Positions 7,022 to 13,956 of a DNA stretch of 17,944 bases are shown one piece after another. The notes beneath the pieces are model-generated. The model ran no database searches. It was not told the origin of the DNA and saw only the letters and a list, made by a program, of their open reading frames with translations. The position numbers and the translations under genes were made by a program. Source of the stretch: an uncultured Clostridia bacterium (lineage in GTDB: Bacteria; Bacillota; Clostridia; TANB77; CAG-508); the NCBI GenBank assembly GCA_944393455.1, contig CALYAH010000069.1, positions 1 through 17,944 of the forward strand, written 5' to 3'. Position 1 is the stretch's first letter. Each line of letters starts with the position of its first letter.

Positions 7022-7039
7022 AAATTTTCCTATTCAATC

Positions 7040-7067
7040 AAAAACTCGCCCCTAGCATAAGGGCGAG
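7040..7067 (-). terminator. T-box regulatory terminator
   Basis: On the minus strand CTCGCCC (7061-7067) pairs with GGGGCGAG (7045-7052) around TTATGCTA, followed by TTTTT. It is the GC-richest structure in the leader. It starts just after the conserved T-box and competes with the antiterminator that includes that sequence. Confidence 0.85.
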
Positions 7068-7380
7068 CATATTTCTCACGGTACCACCTTAATTTATTAT
7101 TTAATTTTGCTAAAATAGTCTCATATATTTTATTATTTTTGATGTTTTTTATATACTTATGCCTCAATATAGAATAATAAAATACTAGCAAAATTTAAAT
7201 AACCTCAGTTAGCTTTTAACGCGGCCTAAGCGAATATTCCTATTTTATATTTCTCAGAATATTAACAAAAAAGCTACCTTCTGTTTATCTTTTTCTTAAG
7301 AAGCTTCCAGCCTTTGACTTCTTCTCTCTTGTAAGATAAGTGTAAACGTACTCCTCTTTTTTATTGTTTTTTGCATTTCG
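7040..7380 (-). promoter_or_regulatory. T-box riboswitch (valine) controlling valS
   Basis: The leader senses uncharged tRNA: codon-anticodon pairing at the specifier plus pairing of the tRNA acceptor end with the T-box stabilises an antiterminator. The conserved T-box AAGGTGGTACCGTGAG is at 7075-7090 and is followed by the terminator stem. Stem I includes the AGTA of the S-turn near 7345-7352, a distal loop with AAAGGCTGGAAGC, and arms TTATCTT/AAGATAA. In the specifier strand, GAAG-GTA-GC (7273-7280) presents GTA, a valine codon, at 7275-7277; this assignment is inference but fits the gene. Between stem I and the T-box a long AT-rich inverted repeat (AAATTTTGCTA with TAGCAAAATT) encloses a GATGTTTTTT piece like those in the dispersed repeats, so the leader may carry an insertion. 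Confidence 0.9.
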
Positions 7381-7388
7381 ATGGATAT

Positions 7389-7417
7389 ATTATCTCACAT
7401 TTTTTGGAAAATTACAA
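7389..7417 (-). promoter_or_regulatory. promoter of the valS T-box leader
   Basis: TTGTAA (7412-7417) and GATAAT (7389-7394) on the minus strand are 17 bp apart and lie directly before the first leader structures, so the transcript should start near 7382. Confidence 0.7.
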
Positions 7418-7448
7418 GTATTTTTTTATGATTTTTGAGATGATTTTG

Positions 7449-7469
7449 GGGACGGAGCAAAAAAACATC
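7449..7469. repeat. GGGACGGAG-family repeat upstream of the valS promoter
   Basis: This is identical over 21 bp to the copy at 6986-7006 and in the same orientation. The two copies therefore flank the whole T-box and its promoter as direct repeats about 460 bp apart. It is preceded by GAGATGATTTTGG, which resembles the 14-bp tandem units near 9109-9164. Confidence 0.7.
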
Positions 7470-7512
7470 AAAAAAGTATGTAAGATTGATATAATATCTT
7501 TCTTACATACTT
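7470..7512 (-). terminator. intrinsic terminator of purA
   Basis: A perfect 12-bp stem, AAGTATGTAAGA (minus strand 7512-7501) with TCTTACATACTT (7485-7474), has a 15-nt loop and runs into TTTT (six T including the stem end). It lies 48 bp after the purA stop. Its GC content is low, but the stem is long and perfect. Confidence 0.7.
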
Positions 7513-7559
7513 AATTTCAGCAAGTTTTTCTAGTAACAGTAATAATTTCTATTATGTTT

Positions 7560-8870
7560 TTATCTCACGATAGTGTCTTTGTTATCAGCTCCAAAACCTA
7601 TATATTTTACAGGTAAACCTGAATATTTTTCTACTAATTCTATAAATTGTTTGGCTTTAATTGGTAAATCATCATAAGATTTACACTTAGGATTTACTCT
7701 CCATCCACCCTTTATAGTTTCATAGATAGGTGTTGGTTTAAGAAGTGTTATTTCTATATCATCTGGAATATATGTGATTACTTTATTTAAATATTCATAA
7801 GCAATACATACTTTAACTTCTCCGATTGTATTACCAATCTTACCTATTGTATCTAAATGATTTAAACATAAATAATCAATTCCCATTGTAGTTTTCGCAC
7901 TTTTTAGAATAACACAATCTAACCAACCGCAACGTCTAGGTCTTCCTGTTGTCGTTCCATACTCATGTCCTAATTTACGAATAATGTCTCCAATTTCATT
8001 ATCTTCTTCAGTGAAAAAAGGACCATTACCCACTCGAGAACAATAGGCTTTTGTAACACCTATTACCTTATCTACATATCTAGGTCCAATGCCTATTCCA
8101 GATAAAGTTCCAGAAGTATTTGGTGAAGAAGATGTTACCATAGGATAATCTCCATGATCTATATCAAGCCGATAAGCTTGTGCACCTTCAATAACGATTT
8201 TATCATTGTTTTCCAAAGCTTTGGATATAATCTTATCTGTATTTACAATAAATTCTCTAAGTACTTTTGCATTTTCTACTAATTTATTCACAATTTCTTT
8301 AGGATTTACAACACATTCTTCAAAACCTGATACTGCTTTAAATAATCTGTTATGAACTTCTACAGCAAGTTCAACTTTGGCATATATTTCTTCTTCTGGT
8401 AATAGTAGATCATAGGCTCTTATTCCTATACGATTTGTCTTATCTGCATAAGCAGGTCCAATACCTCTTCCAGTTGTTCCAACTTTTGCATCTCCTTTCA
8501 AGACTTCTTGTAATCTATCCAAATCTTTATGATATGGCAAAATCAGGTGAGCTCTACCAGAAATAGCCAGTTTATCTGGAGTAATATTAATTCCTGCTTC
8601 TTTTAACATTTTAATTTCATCAATTAAAACATCTGTATCTACTACAACTCCCGGCCCTATAATACTTAAGACATTTTTTCGGATTATACCTCCTGGAATT
8701 AAATGCATAGCATATTTCTTGCCTTTATAGACAATCGTATGTCCAGCGTTATTTCCTCCTGTACTTCTAACAACAATCGATGCATCTTTTGACTCAAAAA
8801 AGGCCGCTCTACCTTTTCCTTCGTCACCCCAGTGGCATCCTACAATAACTGTTACGTTTTTATCTTTCAT
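7560..8870 (-). CDS. purA: adenylosuccinate synthetase
   Basis: PurA joins IMP and aspartate using GTP, the committed step from IMP to AMP. The 436-aa length is normal. The phosphate-binding motif is GCHWGDEGKGR (11-21) with catalytic Asp16, and NNAGHT carries the second catalytic His (His44). TTGRGIGPAY and TTGRPRRCGW contain the IMP- and aspartate-binding residues. It is a somewhat divergent form: Cys-His replaces the usual Gln before WGDEG, and AQAYRLDIDHG replaces the usual GTLLDIDHG/GVMLDIDQG pattern. Arg234 is written CGG, the only in-frame CGG codon I found in an intact gene here. ATG 8868-8870 follows AAAGGAG at 9 nt. The gene has its own promoter and terminator. The Asp is kept, which argues against the phage PurZ variant. 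Confidence 0.93.
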   Translation of the reverse strand: MKDKNVTVIVGCHWGDEGKGRAAFFESKDASIVVRSTGGNNAGHTIVYKGKKYAMHLIPGGIIRKNVLSIIGPGVVVDTDVLIDEIKMLKEAGINITPDKLAISGRAHLILPYHKDLDRLQEVLKGDAKVGTTGRGIGPAYADKTNRIGIRAYDLLLPEEEIYAKVELAVEVHNRLFKAVSGFEECVVNPKEIVNKLVENAKVLREFIVNTDKIISKALENNDKIVIEGAQAYRLDIDHGDYPMVTSSSPNTSGTLSGIGIGPRYVDKVIGVTKAYCSRVGNGPFFTEEDNEIGDIIRKLGHEYGTTTGRPRRCGWLDCVILKSAKTTMGIDYLCLNHLDTIGKIGNTIGEVKVCIAYEYLNKVITYIPDDIEITLLKPTPIYETIKGGWRVNPKCKSYDDLPIKAKQFIELVEKYSGLPVKYIGFGADNKDTIVR

Positions 8871-8938
8871 TTGTATTTTCTCCTTTTAACTTTTTTGACA
8901 TTTGTCATCTTAGTTACCATAAAAACTTACCTATATCG

Positions 8939-8967
8939 ATTATAACATCATAATCTAAAAACTTCAA
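8939..8967 (-). promoter_or_regulatory. promoter of purA
   Basis: TTGAAG (8962-8967) and a perfect TATAAT (8939-8944) on the minus strand are 17 bp apart. The -35 box ends one base short of the 144-bp inverted-repeat element. A small TGACA-AA-TGTCA hairpin follows in the leader (around 8896-8907). No purine riboswitch or clear PurR box is visible. Confidence 0.75.
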
Positions 8968-8968
8968 G

Positions 8969-9112
8969 TGATTTTCGGGACGGAGTAAAAAAACATCTTT
9001 CCGACGAAAAAACAATAGATAATAAACAAAATACTATGCACAACAAAAAATTAAAATAATAAATTAATTATAACAAAAAGAGAGATGTTTTTTTACTCCG
9101 TCCCGAAAATCA
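8969..9112. mobile_element. 144-bp MITE-like element with 30-bp perfect inverted repeats
   Basis: The arms 8969-8998 and 9083-9112 are perfect 30-bp inverted repeats, TGATTTTCGGGACGGAGT followed by seven A and CATCT. They enclose 84 bp of very AT-rich, non-coding DNA. The arms carry the same core as the single repeats at 6986 and 7449. The left end abuts the purA -35 box. It lacks a transposase and shows no obvious target duplication. A pair of REP-like units in inverted orientation is the alternative reading. Confidence 0.65.
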
Positions 9113-9164
9113 TCTCCCAAAAATCATCTCCCAAAAATCATCTCTCCAAAATTATCTTTCTAAA
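9109..9164. repeat. 14-bp tandem repeat, about four units
   Basis: Units start at 9109, 9123, 9137 and 9151. The first two read ATCATCTCCCAAAA, the third has a small change and the fourth is degraded (ATTATCTTTCTAAA). The array begins inside the right arm of the neighbouring inverted-repeat element, so it looks like stepwise duplication of that element's end. Confidence 0.75.
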
Positions 9165-9182
9165 AAGCATTACATTGCTTTT
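9162..9182 (-). terminator. weak hairpin around the alcohol dehydrogenase stop codon
   Basis: AAAAGCA (9176-9182) pairs with TGCTTTT (9163-9169) on the minus strand, with the TAA stop in the loop and a run of five T. The 7-bp AT-rich stem is weak; the inverted repeats just downstream may assist termination. Confidence 0.4.
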
Positions 9183-10330
9183 CTGTATAATTCAATAAAG
9201 TCTTCTTTAGTTACTTCTCTTGGATTTCCTGGTTTACAAGGATCCATCATTGCTTTGTCTGCCAACATTTCAAAGTCTTCTTCTTTTGCTCCATAATCTT
9301 TTATTGTTGTTGTAATTCCAACAGTCTTGCTTAATTCTGATATCATCCACACGAATGTATTTATTACGTCTTGGTCATTTAAATGTGCTGCATCTGGTCT
9401 TCCAATATTTACTAATATTTCTCTAAATCTTTGTGCTGTTTCAGGATTTTCTCCATTAAATCTCATAACAGTTGGAAGTAACATTGCATTTGCTATTCCA
9501 TGTGGTGTGTCATAAACTGCTCCTAATTGATGTGCCATTGAGTGTACTATTCCTAATCCCACATTACTAAATCCCATACCTGCTATATATTGTGCCATTC
9601 CCATCATTTCAATTGCTTCTGGGTCTTTTTCATTAACTGCTTGTGGTAGATATTTAAATATCATTTGGATAGCCTTCATATGAAACATATCTGACATTTC
9701 ATTATGAGCTGCTGTTATATATCCTTCTACTGCATGTGTTAATGCATCCATTCCTGTTGCTGCTGCTAAACTTTTTGGCATAGATGCCATTAATTCTGAA
9801 TCGATAATAGCTAAAATTGGAATATCATTTGGATCTACACATACCATTTTTATTTCTGCATCTTCATCTGTAATTACATAGTTGATTGTTACTTCTGCTG
9901 CTGTTCCTGCTGTTGTTGGAAGTGCTATTATTGGCATTCCTCTATTTACAGTATTTGATGCTCCATTCAAAGATTTAATATCAGCTCGTTCTGGATTTGT
10001 CATTACTATTGATATTCCTTTTGCTGTATCAATACTAGAACCACCACCAACAGCAACGATTAAGTCTGCTCCTGATTTTTTGCAAGCCTCTACTCCATCT
10101 GTTACATTTTTAATAGTTGGGTTTGGTTTGATTTCATCATATAAATCATACTCTACTCCAGCTTTTTTTATTACCTCTTCTACTTTTGCTGTTACTCCAG
10201 CTTCTACTAAAGATTTATCACTAACTAAAAATACTTTTTTAAATCCTCTTTTTTGGATTTCTCCTGCTAACTCCTCTCTTGCACCTTTTCCAAAATAAGA
10301 TGTTTCATTTAATACAAATTTAACTGACAT
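9170..10330 (-). CDS. iron-containing (group III) alcohol dehydrogenase
   Basis: This NAD(P)-dependent enzyme interconverts an alcohol and an aldehyde in fermentation. I start it at ATG 10328-10330 (MSVKF, 386 aa), because AAAGGAGG lies about 9 nt upstream; the frame upstream to 10351 reads through that site. GGGSS (95-99) binds the cofactor, and GTAAEVT (142-148) is conserved. The metal ligands all fall where the FucO/Adh4 family has them: Asp195 and His199 (MDALTHAVEGY), His263 (HSMAHQLG) and His277 (DTPHGIANA). It is the last gene of a row with an aldehyde dehydrogenase and a FIST protein, so both enzymes probably share an aldehyde. Candidates include butanol, lactaldehyde/propanediol or 4-hydroxybutyrate metabolism; the sequence does not decide. 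Confidence 0.93.
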   Translation of the reverse strand: MSVKFVLNETSYFGKGAREELAGEIQKRGFKKVFLVSDKSLVEAGVTAKVEEVIKKAGVEYDLYDEIKPNPTIKNVTDGVEACKKSGADLIVAVGGGSSIDTAKGISIVMTNPERADIKSLNGASNTVNRGMPIIALPTTAGTAAEVTINYVITDEDAEIKMVCVDPNDIPILAIIDSELMASMPKSLAAATGMDALTHAVEGYITAAHNEMSDMFHMKAIQMIFKYLPQAVNEKDPEAIEMMGMAQYIAGMGFSNVGLGIVHSMAHQLGAVYDTPHGIANAMLLPTVMRFNGENPETAQRFREILVNIGRPDAAHLNDQDVINTFVWMISELSKTVGITTTIKDYGAKEEDFEMLADKAMMDPCKPGNPREVTKEDFIELYRKAM

Positions 10331-10355
10331 TTTTATTTTCCTCCTTTTCATTATT

Positions 10356-10379
10356 AGAGGTTGCTTTTTAGCAACCTCT
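10356..10379 (-). promoter_or_regulatory. perfect 10-bp intercistronic hairpin over a stop codon
   Basis: AGAGGTTGCT (10356-10365) and AGCAACCTCT (10370-10379) pair perfectly around a 4-nt loop. The hairpin overlaps the TAG stop of the upstream gene and ends shortly before the dehydrogenase ribosome binding site. There is no T-run on the transcribed strand, so it is more likely an mRNA processing or stability element than a terminator. Confidence 0.6.
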
Positions 10380-11037
10380 ATTTCATTTCATAATCTGATG
10401 GTATTTCAAATAAATCTCCATTTACTTCATCTGAAATTTCTACTTTTATTAATTGTTCTTTATCTGGTAAGATTGTTTTTATATATACCAATTTATCTTT
10501 ATCAAAATAAAATCTAGTTTTTACTTCTGATTCTTCTACTTCTGAAGTATCCATAATAGCAAATGAAGTTGGTCCAGCATATTCTTCATATTTGTATTTC
10601 TTGTTTTCAATCTTTTCTTCTCCAGATTCATATCCTGTATCTTTTATTCTTGCTATCTCATCTTCTACTTTATTTAAATTTGTTTGATTGTTTTGATAAG
10701 TATAACAAGTCTTGCTATCATCCATTATTAAATATGAATTTCCGTCTCTTATAATAAACTTTGATTCTACTCCATCATAAATTGAATCCGTATATGCTTT
10801 ATCATCTTGCTTAGCATATACATTCTTGTTGTTTTCATCCACTGTAGTTGTTACACTATAAGAACCTTTTTCACTTAGTGTAGTATAGAATTTATCTAAT
10901 TTTGATATTGCTGTTCCATCTGCATTTGTATTTGCCTTTTTTGAAAGTCCTACACATAGACAAATAATTCCTATAATTACTACAATAGCCACAACTGCTA
11001 TTCCTGAAATTAGTATTATTTTTTTCTTTTTATCCAT
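10378..11037 (-). CDS. membrane-anchored protein of unknown function
   Basis: I do not recognise a family. The 219-aa product has a lysine-rich start (MDKKKK) and one strongly hydrophobic segment at residues 7-29 (ILISGIAVVAIVVIIGIICL). The remainder is hydrophilic and probably lies outside the membrane. Two Cys occur in the membrane segment, but there is no clear lipobox. The outer part alternates short beta-like stretches, such as SYLIMDDSKTCYTY, TRFYFDKDKLVYIKTIL and LIKVEIS, which recall the beta-sheet folds of DUF4412/LolA-like extracellular proteins; that is a loose impression only. ATG follows AAAGGATG. It sits between the aldehyde and alcohol dehydrogenase genes, with an 82-bp gap before it and 47 bp after. 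Nothing in the sequence ties its function to the enzymes. Confidence 0.8.
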   Translation of the reverse strand: MDKKKKIILISGIAVVAIVVIIGIICLCVGLSKKANTNADGTAISKLDKFYTTLSEKGSYSVTTTVDENNKNVYAKQDDKAYTDSIYDGVESKFIIRDGNSYLIMDDSKTCYTYQNNQTNLNKVEDEIARIKDTGYESGEEKIENKKYKYEEYAGPTSFAIMDTSEVEESEVKTRFYFDKDKLVYIKTILPDKEQLIKVEISDEVNGDLFEIPSDYEMK

Positions 11038-11119
11038 TTGTTATTCATCCTTTTCTAAAATCACATTAAATTTTTAAACTTACCTACCTGGATTAAGCTA
11101 ATTTTTTACTAAAATATCA

Positions 11120-12553
11120 TTACAAAATATTTTTAAGTACGATTGTTTTTAATCTTGACATTTCTTGTAGAGTTGTAAGTACTCCTTCATTTCCTATTCC
11201 AGAATGTTTCCATCCTCCAAATGGCATTTCAAATGAACGATAGAAGCTTGCACCATTTACAACTGCTCCTCCACATTCTAGTCTATCTGCTATTTTCATA
11301 GCTCTTGAATAATCTTTTGAAATAACACATCCACATAGTCCATAACTAGACCCATTTGCAATTTCTATTGCTTCTTCTACATCATCAAATCCGATAACAG
11401 AAATAACTGGTCCAAATATTTCCATGTCTTTTGCAACTTCCATATCTTTTGTTACATTATCTAGTATTGTTGGATAATAGTAGGCATCTTCTCTTCTTCC
11501 ACCACAAACAACAGTTGCTCCTTCTGCTACAGTTTGGTTTACTTGTTCTTCAATTCTCTTTGCTGCATTAATATTTATCATTGGTCCCATGTCAGTATCT
11601 TCTTGCATTGGGTCACCAACTTTTAGATTATCAATTACTTCTTTCATTCTTTCTATGAATTCAGATTTTCTTGAATTATGTATTAAGAAACGTTTACTTG
11701 CACAACATACTTGTCCTCCATTATATAGACGTCCCCAAATAGTTTCTTTTACAGCTAAATCCATATCTCCATCTTCTAAGAATATGAAAGCATCATTTCC
11801 TCCAAGTTCTAACATTACATGTGTTAGGTTCTTAGATGCTGTTCCCATTGTTTGAATTCCAGCTGCTGTTCCACCTGTTAATGATACTAGATGTACTCCT
11901 GGATGTCTTGCCAAAGATTGACCAGCTGTTGGTCCATCACCTGTTAATATTTGAATACATCCTGCTGGCACTCCAGCTTCTATCATTAATTTTACATATT
12001 CAATTAATGTTAATGGGTTATAGTTTGATGGTTTTACTATAATGCTGTTTCCCATCATTAATGCTGGTGGTACTTTTTGGCAGAATAAATCACTTGGGAA
12101 GTTAAATGGAATAATTGCTGCAATTACACCAATTGGATATCTTTTAGTTATTTGCATTGTAGTCTCTTGTCCAGCTTCACTTCCTGCTGGAATACTTTCT
12201 CCATATAAATGTTTTGCTCTTTCAACGAATCCTCTTACACCAATTTTTACATTTGCTATTTCTCCTCTTGCTTCTTTTATTGGTTTTCCTGTTTCATTAG
12301 ATAAAAGTGTTGCTAACCTTTCTTTGTTTTCTTCTATTAAATCAACAAATTTATATAATTTTTCTGCTCTTTCATAAATAGATACTTTTTCCCATTTCTT
12401 TTGTTCAACCATTGCTACTTTTACTGCTTCATCAACATCTTCTTCTGTAACATTTGGCACTGTTTCTATTAATTCTTGAGTTGCTGGATTTACAACTTCT
12501 ATTGTAGCCCCATTAGAAGCTTCTTTCCATTCATAACCTATTAAGTTTTTCAT
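11120..12553 (-). CDS. NAD(P)-dependent aldehyde dehydrogenase
   Basis: The enzyme oxidises an aldehyde to its acid. I start it at ATG 12551-12553 (MKNLIGYEW, 477 aa), which follows AAAGGAGG. The in-frame extension to 12619 lacks a ribosome binding site. Motifs in order: PFNFP (149-153), the cofactor-binding VKPSNYNP (173-180), SLTGGTAAG (224-232), LELGGND with Glu249 as general base, and GQVCCASKR with catalytic Cys283. The C-terminal EMPFGGWKHSGIGNEG is typical of the family. Overall it resembles the succinate-semialdehyde, lactaldehyde and GAPN-like branches. It is cotranscribed behind the FIST gene and ahead of a Fe-alcohol dehydrogenase. It is not the CoA-acylating type by its motifs. 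The substrate is not determined. Confidence 0.93.
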   Translation of the reverse strand: MKNLIGYEWKEASNGATIEVVNPATQELIETVPNVTEEDVDEAVKVAMVEQKKWEKVSIYERAEKLYKFVDLIEENKERLATLLSNETGKPIKEARGEIANVKIGVRGFVERAKHLYGESIPAGSEAGQETTMQITKRYPIGVIAAIIPFNFPSDLFCQKVPPALMMGNSIIVKPSNYNPLTLIEYVKLMIEAGVPAGCIQILTGDGPTAGQSLARHPGVHLVSLTGGTAAGIQTMGTASKNLTHVMLELGGNDAFIFLEDGDMDLAVKETIWGRLYNGGQVCCASKRFLIHNSRKSEFIERMKEVIDNLKVGDPMQEDTDMGPMININAAKRIEEQVNQTVAEGATVVCGGRREDAYYYPTILDNVTKDMEVAKDMEIFGPVISVIGFDDVEEAIEIANGSSYGLCGCVISKDYSRAMKIADRLECGGAVVNGASFYRSFEMPFGGWKHSGIGNEGVLTTLQEMSRLKTIVLKNIL

Positions 12554-12658
12554 GGTAGTTTCCTCCTTTTTATCGGTAATTTTGCATACCTTTATTTTTC
12601 CATCATTGTATTCTTCCATATAGCATTGATATTGGGTTTGTGGTTTTTCCCCTGCTCT

Positions 12659-13823
12659 TCATTTTTCAAATGCTGTAAAAGAAAGCATTAATCCTCCTGT
12701 TGTATTTGCTCCATGATCTTTTACTCCATATTCTCCAAAAGTAAATACTGCTATAAATGGTACTCCTTTTGCTTCTTTTTTTAGTTGTTTAGCAACTTCA
12801 TCTATTCTGTCTCCAATTCCTAATCTTCTTCCTCCACAATGTACAAGAAGATAAGCTCCTGGATCTTTTGCTTCTTTATTTACTTCTTTTAATGTTTTTC
12901 CTGTTGAATCAATTAATTCATCAACAGTTGCTTCCATTTGAATTACTGCTGTATTAACTGCTAGGTTTGCCCCAATGTTCATAGAACCATCTTTATTTCC
13001 ATACATTGGATGGCGAATTGCAACTAAATCTCCTAATCTATCTTTTACTCCTAAAGGTTTCGTAATTGTTGTTACTAATAAATTGTCTTCACTTAATTCT
13101 TTTGCTTTTGCTCCTGTCCATTCTGCATATTTTTTAGTAGCTGGAACACCGTCAATTTCTACTAGTGTTCTTTTTCCTTTTATTTTTGTTATAACTCCTG
13201 CGTTTGTTGTTTCATTATATGCCCCTGTAAATACGTTTGTCATTGGTTTATCAGTATAGAAAAACGCAATTGCTGCTCCATCACTAAAAATTTTATCATT
13301 AGTGTAAATGCTCCATTTTCCTTCTACTGTGTTATCTGCTGCACTTCCTCCAAAAACAGGTACTCTTCCTACTACATCTTCAATTCCTTTAATGTATTCT
13401 TCTTCCTCTGCTGGAGATGCTACCATGTAAAAATAAGCTGGTACACAATTCTCTCCTGCTTTTTCCATTGCTTCTTTTGCCAATTTTCTTCCTGTCTCTC
13501 TTGGGTCTTTTCCTCTTTCAGCTCCTGCAACTCCTACTTTTAAATCTGGATCTCCGAAGTGCTAATATTCCTGTAAATCCTTTTTCTCCTGTAACAAATC
13601 CATCTGGTGTAATAATTCCTGCACTAGATGTACAACCAATTATTGGTGCTGTTCCTAGTTCTGATTTAGCTCCTTCTAAAACTTTTGCTACATCACTATC
13701 AACTGATGTATATAAAAATGCAACCTTAGTTTCAACTAAATCTACAACCGCTTTTGCAGCAGTTTCCTTTCCTTGTATATAACTGTCTTCATTCGTGCTC
13801 CATGCTACGTTTGATTTTAACAT
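12659..13823 (-). pseudogene. FIST-domain (FIST-N plus FIST-C) sensory protein, interrupted by a +1 frameshift
   Basis: FIST domains are predicted small-molecule sensors, usually attached to signalling proteins; here the protein stands alone. ATG 13821-13823 follows AAAGGAGGAG. The first 89 codons encode the FIST-N start (MLKSNVAWSTNEDSYIQGKE, then IIGCTSSAGIITPDGF). An extra C at 13556 then shifts the frame to an early stop near 13518. Omitting it joins GFTGILAL directly to GDPDLKVGVAGAERGKDP and on to a long intact frame, 387 aa in all. The FIST-C part has VFGGSAADN, a G/A-rich core, YLLVHCGGRRLGIGDR and VPFIAVFTFGEYG. The frame could otherwise be read only as two pieces, 13518-13823 and 12659-13483, the second without a proper ribosome binding site. 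It leads the operon with the aldehyde and alcohol dehydrogenases, which suggests it senses their substrate. Confidence 0.85.
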
Positions 13824-13858
13824 AATTACTCCTCCTTTGTAATTTTTATTCTACCGAA

Positions 13859-13887
13859 ATTATATCAATAATACTAATTTTATACAA
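13859..13887 (-). promoter_or_regulatory. promoter of the FIST-aldehyde/alcohol dehydrogenase operon
   Basis: TTGTAT (13882-13887) and a perfect TATAAT (13859-13864) on the minus strand are 17 bp apart, just before the FIST ribosome binding site. I found no second promoter before the genes that follow. Confidence 0.65.
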
Positions 13888-13919
13888 TAAAAGACACAAA
13901 AACGTAATATAAATGTAAT

Positions 13920-13956
13920 AAAAATGAGACAGATTTGCTCTGTCCCACTTGTCTCA
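13920..13956 (-). terminator. repeat-borne terminator of pfkA that also supplies its stop codon
   Basis: This is the second copy of the 37-bp repeat at 4247-4283, with one mismatch in the spacer. The pfkA TGA (13954-13956) is the first triplet of the repeat. The hairpin GGGACAGA-GCAAA-TCTGTCTC is followed by A and five T. It separates pfkA from the FIST promoter. Confidence 0.8.

Noticed and set aside
7560..8870. PurA variant of the phage PurZ (aminoadenine) type
   Set aside because: The catalytic Asp in WGDEGKG and the TGRPRR motif are kept, as in ordinary adenylosuccinate synthetases.
9109..9164. CRISPR array
   Set aside because: The 14-bp units are contiguous with no spacers; this is a simple tandem repeat. 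No CRISPR array is visible in the window.
12554..12619. 22-residue N-terminal extension of the aldehyde dehydrogenase
   Set aside because: It reads through the AAAGGAGG site that fits the internal ATG, and there is no site before the upstream ATG.
12659..13823. Two separate genes for the FIST-N and FIST-C parts
   Set aside because: The end of the first and start of the second overlap one continuous conserved sequence once one base is skipped, and the second piece lacks a credible start signal.
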